A stretch of DNA of 64,000 bases from CAISCU01 sp051861545 (GTDB lineage: Bacteria; Bacteroidota; Bacteroidia; UKL13-3), in assembly GCA_051861545.1 (NCBI GenBank), contig JBIMKP010000007.1, positions 60,326-124,325 of the forward strand, written 5' to 3'. The position numbers and the translations under genes were made by a program. Below the pieces are notes generated by a model. The model saw nothing but the letters and a program-made list of their open reading frames with translations. It did not search any database and was not told where the DNA came from. This document shows, one piece after another, positions 27,331 through 37,497 of this stretch. The number at the start of each line of letters is the position of its first letter. The first letter of the stretch is position 1.

Positions 27331-28356
27331 TCATCTAGCAAAAGGTGAAGTATCTAATTTTTCAAACACTTCCCTTTGGTATAAAATGTCTCCTGCCATT
27401 GCAATCATTCCTGCATTATCTGTGCAATATTCAAATGCCGGAATAAAAGATAACATTTTCTTTTTTATAGCAAATTCTTCAATCCTGCCTCTTAAATAAG
27501 AATTTGCTGAAACGCCTCCAGCTAATGAAATTTGTTTGATACCTGTTTCTTTGCAAGCTTTTTCAAGTTTTCTCATCAATTGCTCAACTATTGCATGCTG
27601 AATTGATGCACAAATATCATTCAGATTCTCTTCTATAAATTTCGGATTCTTTTTTAATTCATCTCTTATAAAGTATAAAAAAGATGTTTTCAATCCACTA
27701 AAACTATAGTCTAAGTCTGGCATTTGTGAAATCGGAAACTCAAATCGTTTTGGATTTCCTTCTTTTCCATATTTGTCAATTAATGGTCCACCTGGATAGG
27801 GTAGATCTAATATTTTGGCTGCTTTATCAAAGGCTTCACCAGCTGCATCATCAATGGTTTTTCCAATAATTTCTGCCTCAAAATAGTCTTTCATAATCAC
27901 CAATTGTGTATGTCCGCCGCTTACTGTCAAACATAAAAACGGGAATTTTGGCTTGGGTTCATCAATAAAATGTGCCAAAACATGGGCTTGCATATGATGA
28001 ACTCCAATTAATGGAATCTCTAAACTTTGTGCAAATGATTTGGCAAATGAGGCACCAACCATCAATGAACCTATAAGTCCTGGTCCTTTTGTAAATGCAA
28101 TTGCATTGAGTTGATTTTTAGATATTTGAGCCTCTTTTAAGGCTTGGTTTACCAATGGGACAATGTGTTGCTGGTGGGCACGACTAGCCAATTCAGGAAC
28201 AACACCTCCATATTGTTCATGAATTTTTTGTGAGGCCACAAGATTACATTTCATCTCTCCGTTAACCATAATTGCAACTGCTGTATCGTCGCATGATGAT
28301 TCAATGGCAAGAATTATCCTATCTTTGCCCGATATACTTTTTGCTTGAGCTTCCAA
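27331..28356 (-). CDS. tsaD: tRNA N6-threonylcarbamoyladenosine transferase TsaD
   Basis: Transfers the threonylcarbamoyl group onto A37 of ANN-decoding tRNAs, working with TsaB and TsaE. Motifs include ILAIESSCDDTAVAI at the start (ASKHA fold), the metal-binding HHMQAH near 118-123, the LTVSGGHTQLV nucleotide loop and LAGGVSANSYLR near the C terminus. The 341-residue length is normal. It is divergent from the TamB-like gene with only 35 bp between starts; a TAGTTTTG -7 box for tsaD lies at 28384-28377. Confidence 0.97.
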   Translation of the reverse strand: MEAQAKSISGKDRIILAIESSCDDTAVAIMVNGEMKCNLVASQKIHEQYGGVVPELASRAHQQHIVPLVNQALKEAQISKNQLNAIAFTKGPGLIGSLMVGASFAKSFAQSLEIPLIGVHHMQAHVLAHFIDEPKPKFPFLCLTVSGGHTQLVIMKDYFEAEIIGKTIDDAAGEAFDKAAKILDLPYPGGPLIDKYGKEGNPKRFEFPISQMPDLDYSFSGLKTSFLYFIRDELKKNPKFIEENLNDICASIQHAIVEQLMRKLEKACKETGIKQISLAGGVSANSYLRGRIEEFAIKKKMLSFIPAFEYCTDNAGMIAMAGDILYQREVFEKLDTSPFAR

Positions 28357-28376
28357 GATTTTTTTACTAAGTTGGG

Positions 28377-28384
28377 CAAAACTA
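28377..28384 (-). promoter_or_regulatory. -7 box of tsaD
   Basis: TAGTTTTG on the minus strand matches TAnnTTTG and would give a leader of about 14 nt before the tsaD ATG. No TTTG is found at the -33 distance, so the assignment is tentative. Confidence 0.4.
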
Positions 28385-28391
28385 CAATTAA

Positions 28392-31300
28392 GTGTTTAAA
28401 AAGTTAATTAAAATAAGCTATTCTATTTTGGCAGTCTTTGTTGGACTGCTACTACTTGCTTATGTACTTTTTAGTAGTTTCGCTTTTCAAAATTATATTA
28501 CTGGTAAAATTAGTAATTATGTCAATGATAAATTCCATACCCGAATTTCAATTGGAGAAATAAGTTATGATGGTTGGTCTTACTTTTCACTTAGAAAAGT
28601 TATGATGGGTGATACCAAATCTGATACCTTATTTTATGCAGGTAGATTACAGTTTAATTTAGCTGGTTTACAAATCGATTCCTTAAAGTTCAAATTAAAC
28701 CATGTTGTGCTCGATGAGGGCTTATGCAAAATTACTACCTATAAAGATTCCACTTTTAGCTTTGATGCCTTAAATGCTTTCATGGACCCTAATGATACCA
28801 TTCCCTCTGACCCAAATGCACCACCTTTTGTGCTAGAATTAAAGAACTTGGAATGCATGGATACGCGCTTCGTTATGATTGATTCTACTGAAGAGTTTTA
28901 TACCGAAGGCTATGATCCTTTTAATATGTTGGTTACTGATATCAACTTTAGGTCGAGGAACTTTCAGATTATAGAAGATTCACTTCATTTCGATTTGCAT
29001 AATTTTACATGTAAAGAAAAATCAGGTTTTGAAATCAAACGATTAGAAGCCATCGCTATGGTTTCTGCAACAACAATTAGGCTCGATAAAATGGAAATGG
29101 TTACTAAACATTCTGTTTTAAGAGATTATTTTAGCCTCGATTATAAAAGTTGGGAAGATTATAGTGATTTTGAGAACAAGGTAAAATTTAATCTCAAGTT
29201 AAAGGATTGTGATGTTGATTTTAAAGACATTGTTTACTTCGCTCCATTTTTAAAGGAATATGATTATAAAGCCAAGGTTTCTTGTTTAGCAAAAGGACCA
29301 TTAGCTAATCTTAATATCACCAAAATAAAGGCATCGCATGGCAAGGATACTTATTTTGAAGGAAACGCTCACTTAAGCGGTTTGCCTGATATCGACCATA
29401 CATTTATGGATATTGAGGCTGAATATGCTTCAAGTAACTCAAGTGAAATTCAAACAATTTCAGGTGTTGAAATGCCTCAAATTTTAAATGATTTAGGGAA
29501 AATAGTTTACAAAGGAAGGTATACTGGTTTTTATACGGATTTTGTGAGTTTTGGTGATGTTGAAACGCGTTTTGGAAACATCAAAACCGACTTAAATATG
29601 AAGCTTCCAGAAAATGTTATGGATGCTTCTTATTCAGGTGCTGTGCAATTAACTCATTTTGATATTGGTTCATTTTTGAAAAACAATTCTCTTGGATTAG
29701 TTAGTTTGTCTGGAAGCATAAATGGAAAAGGGTTTGATTTAGCCCACCTGAATTCTCAGTTTGATATTTCTGCAAGCGAATTCGATTTTAATAAATATAA
29801 ATATTCTGAAATTGATATTAGTGCTAACGCGAAAAATAAAAAGATTGAAACCGAATTTGATATTAATGATAGTAATTTAATCTTTTCTGGGGCAGCAATA
29901 CTTGATTTAGCTAAACCTTTTAAATACATTAAAGTTAATTCAGTTTTGGAAGATGCAAATCCAGATGCATTAAACTTTATTAGTGGTGTTGATCATTTAG
30001 GTTTTGATATTAATAGTGATTTTTATTTCAAAGACCTCGATGAAAACTATGGTTCTATTGAAATAAATAATACTCATTACGAAAAAAATGCTTACAGTTA
30101 TAGAATTAGTAATCTTACTTTAACGGCTCAAAATGGTAGCGAAAAAATGCTTGGGCTTAAAGGCGATTATGTTGATGCATTTATAAAAGGTCAGTATAAT
30201 TTTGATTATTTGTATGAGCAGGTTTTTAATATGGTTGCGGGTGTTATTCCAAACTACATAGCAAAGAAAAATCTGAAACAATACCCAGAACAGGATTTTA
30301 CTTTTAAAGTAGAATTATACTCAACTCAAAATATTTCTCCTTTGTTTTTTCCTGGTTATAATGCCACACAAGTTGATCTAAAAGGTCAGGTTCGTTCTTC
30401 AAATAACTCTTTTTTAGTGCAAGGTGGAATTGGAAGTTTAAATGCAAATGGATTAATCTTCAACGCTAATACATTGAAGTTTTTAGTGAATGAAAAAAAG
30501 GAATTGAACTTACTTTATGGGGTTAAAAGTATTGGTAAAAAAGATACCTTATTTGTTGGAGATGTTGGACTTAAACTAGATGGTTTTAATAATGTTGGTG
30601 AAGCTATTTGGTTTATCAGAGATTCTAATAGTATTGTAAATGCCGAATTTGAACATGCAATAAAATTCAATAAAGGAGATGAAATTATTGCAGATATTCA
30701 CTCGGGTTTGATTGGTAAAGGAGCACAGTGGTGGAATTTAAATGATGGTGAATTGCTCATGCTTAAAGACAATATTCTTTATTTTCAAGAACTGATTTTG
30801 CAAAGAAATAAACAACAAGTTAAGGTTGATGGTTTATATGCTTTATCAGGAAATAAAAAGAATATAAGTTTAAGTTTAACTGATTTTGATTTAGCTGCTT
30901 TACAGCAATTTATTCCGGATTTGGGTGTAAAACCTGGAGGTTTAACCGATGGCTTTTTAATCTATAAAAATATTGGTCGCCATGAAGTAATTATTGGTGA
31001 TATGGTAGCCAAAAATCTTAGTCTTGATAATGATACATTAGGTTCTTTTAAAATTAATACCGGTTATAATGAAGAGGAAGAAAAAGTACTTATTACTGTT
31101 CAATCTTCAGATGGTAAAATTAAAAACCTGAAAGGTGTTGGTTATTATGATATCATGAAAGATGCGATTGATTTTGAAATTAGCTTTTTAGAATCTGAGT
31201 TGAATTCATTTCAAGCTTTTGTGAAAGATTATGTTAAAATTTTAGTTGGTAAAGGCGCTTTAAACGGACATCTTTATGGTAAAATATCGAATCCAAAATT

Positions 31301-32750
31301 TGAGGGTTCTTTAGTTCTTAACCAAGCCGCTTTTAGAATTGAATACCTCAAAACAGTTTATCATTTTAAACAAGCTAATTTCAACTTCAATCAACAATCA
31401 ATTGATATTGTTCCTTTTGATATTTTAGATGTAAACAATAAAAGAGCTTTGCTTTCTGGAAGTATTAAACATAATGGTTTTAATCAGTTTAAATACAATT
31501 TACATTTAGATGATATCAAATCATTTCAGTTTTTAAATACTACTTCAAAAGACAACGATTTATTTTATGGGCAGGCTTATGCTTCTGGTTCTGCAACTAT
31601 TACAGGTAATACAAACAATGTAATGATGCATGTAAAAGCTAAATCAGATAAAAATACCCAAATCATTATTAATCCTTTTGGTGGTGAATCTGAAAGCGGA
31701 GATGGTATTATTAACTTTATTGACCATGATACAACTTTTTCAATCAGCGGAAAAAACAAAGCTATTCCATTTGGTTTTGGAATAACACTTGATATTGAAG
31801 GAACTCCAGATGCTGAAATACAAATGTTGTTTTCAGCCCAAAGTGATGATAAAATTAGAGCAAAGGGTAGGGGTAAAGTAAAACTAACTTTAACACCAGA
31901 AGGAAATTTCTTTATGGATGGTAAGTATGAATTAAGTGATGGTGAATACCGTTTTAGTGCAATGAATGTGGTGGCCAAAAAGTTCTTATTAAAACCGGGA
32001 AGTACTGTTGAATGGAATGGTGATCCATTAGGTGGTAAATTAGATATTGTTGGGATTTATAAACTAAGAACAACGGTTAGTGAGATAGTAAACAATAGTG
32101 CTAGCGCCGATCCAAATGTTAGAATACCTGTTGAATGTATTATCAATATCAAAGGAACAGTTGTAAATCCGCAAATTGGTTTCGATTTAAATTTCCCAGA
32201 CTTACAAAGTAATTTAAATGGTTCTGCTGCTTCAGAATTAGGTGCAGTATTGAATAATTTCAGAAGAGAACCAGATTTAATGAATCAGCAAATTGTGTTT
32301 TTGTTGATTTCAGGAAAATTCATTCCACTTACAAATAGCAATAACAATGTGGCTGGCTCTTTTGGCTCACAAACTGTTTCTGATTTATTGTCGAAACAAG
32401 CCGCTGGTTTATTGAATAAGTTGGATCCTAGTTTAGACTTAACTGTTGATATGTTAAACGCTACAGACCCAACAAAAGGCCGACAATTTTTAATTCTTGC
32501 TTCAAGGAGATTTTTGGATAATAGATTAGAAGTTCAAGGTTCGTTTTCTACAGATAATTCACAGAACAATTTTTCTGCTTCCTATAATATTAGAAAAAAT
32601 GGGAACCTTAAAGCAATGGTTTTTAATAAAAATGGATTTGATCCAATATACAGTAGAAACATTGCAACATCAGGTTTGGGATTGTATTACAGAAAAGAAT
32701 TCGATCATATTTATGAACTATTTAGGAAGCAAAATGCCTTTAATTATTAG
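28392..32750 (+). CDS. TamB-like translocation/assembly module protein
   Basis: A 1452-residue protein with one N-terminal membrane helix (about residues 8-30) and a very long periplasmic part of beta-taco type repeats. The C-terminal 450 residues have the DUF490/TamB character (GRGKVKLTLTPEG, MDGKYELSDGEYRF, IPVECIINIKGTVVNPQI). TamB-like proteins bridge the inner and outer membranes and help in outer-membrane assembly or phospholipid transport. The start is GTG at 28392, chosen because it puts the helix at the N terminus. A terminator follows directly after the stop. Confidence 0.92.
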   Translation: MFKKLIKISYSILAVFVGLLLLAYVLFSSFAFQNYITGKISNYVNDKFHTRISIGEISYDGWSYFSLRKVMMGDTKSDTLFYAGRLQFNLAGLQIDSLKFKLNHVVLDEGLCKITTYKDSTFSFDALNAFMDPNDTIPSDPNAPPFVLELKNLECMDTRFVMIDSTEEFYTEGYDPFNMLVTDINFRSRNFQIIEDSLHFDLHNFTCKEKSGFEIKRLEAIAMVSATTIRLDKMEMVTKHSVLRDYFSLDYKSWEDYSDFENKVKFNLKLKDCDVDFKDIVYFAPFLKEYDYKAKVSCLAKGPLANLNITKIKASHGKDTYFEGNAHLSGLPDIDHTFMDIEAEYASSNSSEIQTISGVEMPQILNDLGKIVYKGRYTGFYTDFVSFGDVETRFGNIKTDLNMKLPENVMDASYSGAVQLTHFDIGSFLKNNSLGLVSLSGSINGKGFDLAHLNSQFDISASEFDFNKYKYSEIDISANAKNKKIETEFDINDSNLIFSGAAILDLAKPFKYIKVNSVLEDANPDALNFISGVDHLGFDINSDFYFKDLDENYGSIEINNTHYEKNAYSYRISNLTLTAQNGSEKMLGLKGDYVDAFIKGQYNFDYLYEQVFNMVAGVIPNYIAKKNLKQYPEQDFTFKVELYSTQNISPLFFPGYNATQVDLKGQVRSSNNSFLVQGGIGSLNANGLIFNANTLKFLVNEKKELNLLYGVKSIGKKDTLFVGDVGLKLDGFNNVGEAIWFIRDSNSIVNAEFEHAIKFNKGDEIIADIHSGLIGKGAQWWNLNDGELLMLKDNILYFQELILQRNKQQVKVDGLYALSGNKKNISLSLTDFDLAALQQFIPDLGVKPGGLTDGFLIYKNIGRHEVIIGDMVAKNLSLDNDTLGSFKINTGYNEEEEKVLITVQSSDGKIKNLKGVGYYDIMKDAIDFEISFLESELNSFQAFVKDYVKILVGKGALNGHLYGKISNPKFEGSLVLNQAAFRIEYLKTVYHFKQANFNFNQQSIDIVPFDILDVNNKRALLSGSIKHNGFNQFKYNLHLDDIKSFQFLNTTSKDNDLFYGQAYASGSATITGNTNNVMMHVKAKSDKNTQIIINPFGGESESGDGIINFIDHDTTFSISGKNKAIPFGFGITLDIEGTPDAEIQMLFSAQSDDKIRAKGRGKVKLTLTPEGNFFMDGKYELSDGEYRFSAMNVVAKKFLLKPGSTVEWNGDPLGGKLDIVGIYKLRTTVSEIVNNSASADPNVRIPVECIINIKGTVVNPQIGFDLNFPDLQSNLNGSAASELGAVLNNFRREPDLMNQQIVFLLISGKFIPLTNSNNNVAGSFGSQTVSDLLSKQAAGLLNKLDPSLDLTVDMLNATDPTKGRQFLILASRRFLDNRLEVQGSFSTDNSQNNFSASYNIRKNGNLKAMVFNKNGFDPIYSRNIATSGLGLYYRKEFDHIYELFRKQNAFNY

Positions 32751-32779
32751 GAGTTGAGTGTTTGTCAACTTCATTTTTT
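32750..32779 (+). terminator. terminator after the TamB-like gene
   Basis: The stem GGAGTTGA/TCAACTTC with one G-U wobble in plus-strand RNA and a 7-nt loop is followed by a run of six T. It begins at the last base of the stop codon. Confidence 0.75.
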
Positions 32780-32791
32780 CCTATATATTAG
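32761..32791 (+). promoter_or_regulatory. promoter of the 2-oxoglutarate oxygenase gene
   Basis: TTTG at 32761-32764, a 19-bp spacer and TATATTAG at 32784-32791 match the Bacteroidota consensus with one mismatch. The -33 element overlaps the loop of the preceding terminator hairpin. The leader would be about 10 nt. Confidence 0.6.
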
Positions 32792-32806
32792 CACAAATTA
32801 TTATTT

Positions 32807-33748
32807 ATGATTCCTTCTATTGACCTTTCAGATTTTTTGAGTAATGATGCTCAAAGAAAACAAAACTTTGTTAATGCACTTGGTAAAGCATACGAAGAAA
32901 TTGGTTTCGTAGCAGTACGTGGACATTTATTAAAAGATGAAACTTCAGATAAACTTTACAAAGCTTGTCAAGACTTTTTTTCTTTAACTGATGAGCAAAA
33001 ACGTAAATATGAAATAGCAGGTTTAGCTGGACAACGCGGTTATACAAGCTTTGGTAAGGAACATGCTAAAGGCAGAAATGAAGGTGATTTAAAAGAGTTT
33101 TGGCATTTTGGACAGATTGTTGAAGGCGATGATCCAATAAAAAGCGAGTATCCTGAAAACATTTATGTAGATGAAATTCCTGATTTTGGTAAATATGGAA
33201 TTGAAGCCTATAAAGCACTAGAGGAAACAGGTAAATACATGCTTCGTGCAATTGCAATTTATTTGGGTTTAAATGAGTTTTATTTTGATGATAAAATCCA
33301 CCATGGAAATAGCATCCTTCGTCCTATACATTATCCACCCATTACCGACGAACCTAAATCTGCGGTAAGAGCTGCTGAACACGAAGACATCAATCTTATA
33401 ACTCTATTAATGGGTGCAAGTGCTGAGGGTTTACAGGTATTAAATAAGCAAAACGAATGGGTTGATATTACAGCCTTACCAGAGCAATTGGTAGTAAACG
33501 TAGGTGATATGCTTCAAAGATTAACAAACAACGTTCTTAAAAGCACTACTCATCGTGTAATAAATCCGCCTAAAGAAAAATGGAGCTCGCCTCGTTATTC
33601 TATTCCTTTCTTTTTACATCCTAGAAGTGAAATGCGTTTAGATTGTTTACCTGAATGTATTTCAGAGAATAATCCTATTCAATATGAACCCATTTCAGGT
33701 GGTGAATATTTAATTGAAAGACTAAGAGAAATTGGTTTGAAAAAGTAA
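32807..33748 (+). CDS. isopenicillin N synthase-like 2-oxoglutarate/Fe(II) oxygenase
   Basis: A 313-residue non-heme iron oxygenase. The iron ligands are visible as EHEDINLITLL (His near 191, Asp near 193) and STTHRVINP (His near 249), followed by the 2-oxoglutarate-binding RYSIPFF segment (Arg near 264). The N-terminal FVAVRGHLL is typical of this family. Substrates of such bacterial homologues are mostly unknown. The next gene begins at the last base of its stop (TAATG), so translation is coupled to a DUF2079 membrane protein; that pairing gives no obvious substrate. Confidence 0.92.
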   Translation: MIPSIDLSDFLSNDAQRKQNFVNALGKAYEEIGFVAVRGHLLKDETSDKLYKACQDFFSLTDEQKRKYEIAGLAGQRGYTSFGKEHAKGRNEGDLKEFWHFGQIVEGDDPIKSEYPENIYVDEIPDFGKYGIEAYKALEETGKYMLRAIAIYLGLNEFYFDDKIHHGNSILRPIHYPPITDEPKSAVRAAEHEDINLITLLMGASAEGLQVLNKQNEWVDITALPEQLVVNVGDMLQRLTNNVLKSTTHRVINPPKEKWSSPRYSIPFFLHPRSEMRLDCLPECISENNPIQYEPISGGEYLIERLREIGLKK

Positions 33749-35247
33749 TGTGGAATCAAACAAAAGAATTAGGCAAGAATCCAATATTTCTCATTCATAC
33801 ATTTTTCTTTTTACTCTTTTTTTCTGTTCCAGCTCTTAATCATTTTTACCTTCGTTTACCTGCACTCGATTTTGGTATTGCAAACCAAGCTATGTTTTCT
33901 TATGCAGGTTTAAATGATTATCCAAGCACCCTTATTTTGCAAAGAGAGCAGATGCCTTATTTGTCTCTTCATTTTAGTTTATGGGTCCCAATATTATCTC
34001 CATTTTCTTATGTTTTTGGTTCATATACTTTATTGCTTTTTCAAAGTTTATCTTTGGTTTTTGCTGGTTTTTATTTGGTGAAAATTGCTAAATTTCTAAA
34101 GATAAAAAATTCCATTATTCCTTTTTTATTGATTCAGTTTTATAGTATATGGGCTATTTATGCTGCTATAGCCGATGGATTTCATGATAATACCTTAGCT
34201 GCTTGTTTTGTTCCAGCACTTTTTCTTGGTTTTTTGAAGACTGATAAAAAACTCATCATCGTATCATTTTTAGGAATTTTAATCAGCAAAGAAAATATGG
34301 CTATTTGGATGCCAGCATTGTTGCTTTCGTTTTTAATTTCATCAAACCAAATACAAAAATTATGGAAGTTTGTATCGCTTTTATTAGTGATTGATTTTAT
34401 CTACTTTTTGTTGGTTACACAAATCATAATGCCATCTTTAAACCCTGTTGGTAAATTCGAACAAATTGAAAGGTTTTCTCACTTAGGTAAATCATTTAAA
34501 GAAATAATTCTTTACATACTTACCCATCCTGTAGATATGTTTAAGATGTTGTTTTTTAGTCATATACAGCCCGATGAAATGGAAAATATTAAACATGAAT
34601 TTTGGTTTGTTTTATTGGCATCCGGATTTATTGCAGTGATTTTTAGACCAAGTTTAATTCTTGCATTTCTCCCACTTCTGTTTCAAAAATTATGGAATAA
34701 GGAAGTAGTTTTTTGGGGTATTAATTACCATTATGGTATTGAAATGGCTCCTTTATTAAGCATTGCTTTAATACTAATGATTGCTCGATTTCATTCAGTT
34801 AAAATCAAATGGATTTTAGTTGGTTTAGCAGTATTTTTTAGTACTTATACCACTTATTCAAAAATGCAAAATCGATTAAGTGTTTGGTATGATGATAAAA
34901 AGGAAAATATATTTTCATTAAAACATTATACATCAAACATTAATATTAAAAGTTTGGGTGATATGATTAGCTTGATAAATAGTACAGATAAAGTTTCATG
35001 TAACTCTGGATTGGTGCCACATTTAGCTAATAGAAAAGAGATTTTTCTTTTTCCAAGAATCGAAAATCAATCCAAATTATTTCTTTTAAAAGACTGCGCA
35101 GATGTATATCCATTAAGTCAGGAAGATTATAAAAAAGAAATAGCCGCAATATCAACTGCGGCTATCTTTGGATATCAATATAAGGGCTTTCATTTTGCAA
35201 TAATTGCAGAAACTAATGAAGCCATTTTATATGAGGTTAAACCTTAA
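33748..35247 (+). CDS. DUF2079 family membrane protein
   Basis: A 499-residue protein with about ten hydrophobic segments. The early LPALDFGIANQAMFSYAG and a loop with a His-containing SLHFSLWVPILSPFSYVFG are characteristic of DUF2079, a family related to GT-C glycosyltransferases. The C-terminal 130 residues form a soluble periplasmic part. The role is unknown; a polyprenyl-linked sugar transferase is inference from the fold family. It is coupled to the oxygenase upstream and overlaps the convergent kinase gene by 4 bp. Confidence 0.88.
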   Translation: MWNQTKELGKNPIFLIHTFFFLLFFSVPALNHFYLRLPALDFGIANQAMFSYAGLNDYPSTLILQREQMPYLSLHFSLWVPILSPFSYVFGSYTLLLFQSLSLVFAGFYLVKIAKFLKIKNSIIPFLLIQFYSIWAIYAAIADGFHDNTLAACFVPALFLGFLKTDKKLIIVSFLGILISKENMAIWMPALLLSFLISSNQIQKLWKFVSLLLVIDFIYFLLVTQIIMPSLNPVGKFEQIERFSHLGKSFKEIILYILTHPVDMFKMLFFSHIQPDEMENIKHEFWFVLLASGFIAVIFRPSLILAFLPLLFQKLWNKEVVFWGINYHYGIEMAPLLSIALILMIARFHSVKIKWILVGLAVFFSTYTTYSKMQNRLSVWYDDKKENIFSLKHYTSNINIKSLGDMISLINSTDKVSCNSGLVPHLANRKEIFLFPRIENQSKLFLLKDCADVYPLSQEDYKKEIAAISTAAIFGYQYKGFHFAIIAETNEAILYEVKP

Positions 35248-36098
35248 AGTTCTTCTAAATGAAAACGTACTAAATCTTCTAAAGGGGATTTAATTACGCG
35301 TCCAATATGCATATCATAACTTAAAGCAACTTCTTCTAGAACATCTTTAAAAACGAAACCTACAGAACCAACACAATTGAATTTGTAATCTTTGTAATCA
35401 GGATATTTGCTTACAAGGTTTTTAAAGAAATCTCTGAATGAATCTCTTACTTTATTTCTAATATAAGGATGAGTTACGTATTCATCTGCGAATTTGCAAA
35501 AGCTTGCTAAATACCTGTTTGGAAACTGAGTTGAATATAAGGTGTGAAAAATTTGCTCATTATCTGCAATTTGAAAACGTTCCTTAAAACGTGCTTCCAA
35601 TTGAGGCTCTAATCTACCTCTCATAAAGTCTCTTACAATCTTTTTGCCAATATGACTTCCACTACCTTCATCACCTAAAAGGTAGCCCAAAGAATCGATA
35701 TTGATAGAAACATCATTTCCATCATACAAACAAGTATTACAGCCAGTTCCAAGAATTGCGGCAAAACCTTTTTCTTTTCCTAAAAGTGCTCTTGCTGTTG
35801 CTAATAAATCATGACCAACAAAAATAGTTTTTGCTTTAGGGAAACATCTTACCAAAGCCTTTCTAACTGTTTCTTTTTTCTCAGGAGTGCTGCAACCAGC
35901 GCCATAAAAGTAAATTTCACTTACCACATCTGGATCAAAGTCTTTTATTAAATTCTCTGAAAGAGAATAATAAATTGCTTCTGTATCTATGAAATAGGGA
36001 TTATACCCAATGGTATGAAAAATCTTTTGTTCATGGTTGTTTTTGTCTGTTAAACACCAATCGGTTTTTGTTGAACCGCTATCCGCAATAAGGTACAT
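35244..36098 (-). CDS. BadF/BadG-type ATPase, probable N-acetylglucosamine kinase
   Basis: A 284-residue sugar-kinase-fold ATPase. The N-terminal YLIADSGSTKTDWCLTD is the phosphate-1 loop seen in Bacteroidota N-acetylglucosamine kinase-like proteins; GTGCNTCLYDG and LLGDEGSGSHIG are the other nucleotide/sugar-binding segments. Substrate assignment to GlcNAc rests on similarity to this subgroup and is not certain. The gene is convergent with DUF2079. The 243 bp upstream, to 36341, hold only AT-rich sequence in which I see no gene. Confidence 0.85.
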   Translation of the reverse strand: MYLIADSGSTKTDWCLTDKNNHEQKIFHTIGYNPYFIDTEAIYYSLSENLIKDFDPDVVSEIYFYGAGCSTPEKKETVRKALVRCFPKAKTIFVGHDLLATARALLGKEKGFAAILGTGCNTCLYDGNDVSINIDSLGYLLGDEGSGSHIGKKIVRDFMRGRLEPQLEARFKERFQIADNEQIFHTLYSTQFPNRYLASFCKFADEYVTHPYIRNKVRDSFRDFFKNLVSKYPDYKDYKFNCVGSVGFVFKDVLEEVALSYDMHIGRVIKSPLEDLVRFHLEEL

Positions 36099-36341
36099 AT
36101 TTTTGAATGTTTTCTATACTTCGATTTTACCAAAAATGAACAACAAATCAAACCTTTCATTTATCATAAACCTAATTAGCTTGAAATTAATCAGTTTAAA
36201 TTCAGAGCTAAACAGATTTTTTGCTCAAATTTTCAATAAAAACACAATAATTTTAATTGCCACGTGCTCAAATGGTTTTAAAATGTGTTCAAAACAATTG
36301 GCATAGTTTATGTATTCTTGGAGTGAAACAAACTACCTATA

Positions 36342-37496
36342 ATGAATTTTTCAGGCGCTATAAAAAGTAAACTTCCTGGTGTTGGAACCACCATTTTTTC
36401 GATAATGACTGCTCATGCAAACGAGCAGAAGGCCATAAATTTGGCTCAAGGATTTCCCGATTTCAACTGTAATCCCGATTTGGTGAAATTGGTGAATGCT
36501 GCTATGAAAAAGGGTTTAAATCAATATGCACCTATGCCAGGTCTACTTTCTCTTCGTGAGAAAATTGCTGCCAAAACCGAAGATTTATACAGTGCAGTTT
36601 ATAATCCAGAAACCGAGGTAACTATTACTCCAGGTGGAACTCATGCGCTTTATGCTGCAATTAGTGCCATTGTTGGTGAAGGTGACGAGGTTATTGTTCT
36701 TGAACCTTGTTACGATTCTTATATTCCTGCTATTGAATTAAATGGTGGAAGACCTATTTTTTACGAATTAAAATATCCTGATTTTAAAGTAGATTGGAAT
36801 GAGGTGAAAAAACTCATTAACTTTAAAACTAGAATGGTGATTATAAATACGCCACATAATCCTACAGGTGCTGTTTTAGAGGCTGATGATATGCTTCAAC
36901 TACAAAAAATTCTTGACAATACAGATGTGGTTGTTTTAAGTGACGAAGTTTATGAACATATCATTTTTGACCAAGTTCAACACCAGAGTGTAGCTCGTTT
37001 TCCTAAATTAGCAGAACGTAGCATTATAGTTTCATCTTTTGGTAAAACATATCATACTACAGGTTGGAAAATGGGTTATGTTTTAGCTCCTGCCGATCTC
37101 ATGAAGGAGTTTAGAAAGGTTCATCAGTTTATTGCTTTTAGTGCCAATACACCAATTCAACATGCTTTGGCTGAGTTTATCGACCAAAAACAACATTATA
37201 TGGAGTTGTCGGCTTTTTATCAGGAAAAAAGAGATTACTTTCAAAAGTTGGTAGCCGGTTCTAATTTTAAAATATTGCCTTGTAAAGGTTCTTATTTTCA
37301 AATGTTAAACTATGCAAAAATAACTCAAGAAAGAGATATAGATTTTGCAGTTCGTTTAACTAAAGAATTTAAAGTTGCTTCTATACCTACTTCTGTTTTT
37401 TATAAAATGAAAACAGATAACAATGTTTTAAGATTCTGCTTTGCAAAAAGTAATGAAACACTAGAAAAAGCTGCTGAGAAATTAATGAAGGTTTAA
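36342..37496 (+). CDS. methionine aminotransferase (class I, PLP)
   Basis: A 384-residue fold-type I aminotransferase. The PLP-lysine motif SSFGKTYHTTGWKMGYV is near residue 234, with NTPHNPTGAVL and LSDEVYEHI upstream in the usual order. It resembles YbdL/KAT-III type enzymes, which transaminate methionine or glutamine. The omega-amidase-like gene starts one base after its stop. This coupling fits closure of the methionine salvage cycle, with glutamine as amino donor and ketoglutaramate as by-product. Confidence 0.92.
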   Translation: MNFSGAIKSKLPGVGTTIFSIMTAHANEQKAINLAQGFPDFNCNPDLVKLVNAAMKKGLNQYAPMPGLLSLREKIAAKTEDLYSAVYNPETEVTITPGGTHALYAAISAIVGEGDEVIVLEPCYDSYIPAIELNGGRPIFYELKYPDFKVDWNEVKKLINFKTRMVIINTPHNPTGAVLEADDMLQLQKILDNTDVVVLSDEVYEHIIFDQVQHQSVARFPKLAERSIIVSSFGKTYHTTGWKMGYVLAPADLMKEFRKVHQFIAFSANTPIQHALAEFIDQKQHYMELSAFYQEKRDYFQKLVAGSNFKILPCKGSYFQMLNYAKITQERDIDFAVRLTKEFKVASIPTSVFYKMKTDNNVLRFCFAKSNETLEKAAEKLMKV

Positions 37497-37497
37497 T

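Noticed and set aside
31577..31978. 133-residue open frame on the minus strand
   Set aside because: It lies entirely within the TamB-like gene and its product has no domain or signal; it is a shadow frame.
36037..36306. 89-residue frame upstream of the aminotransferase
   Set aside because: It starts inside the kinase gene on the other strand and has a composition expected of random AT-rich sequence.
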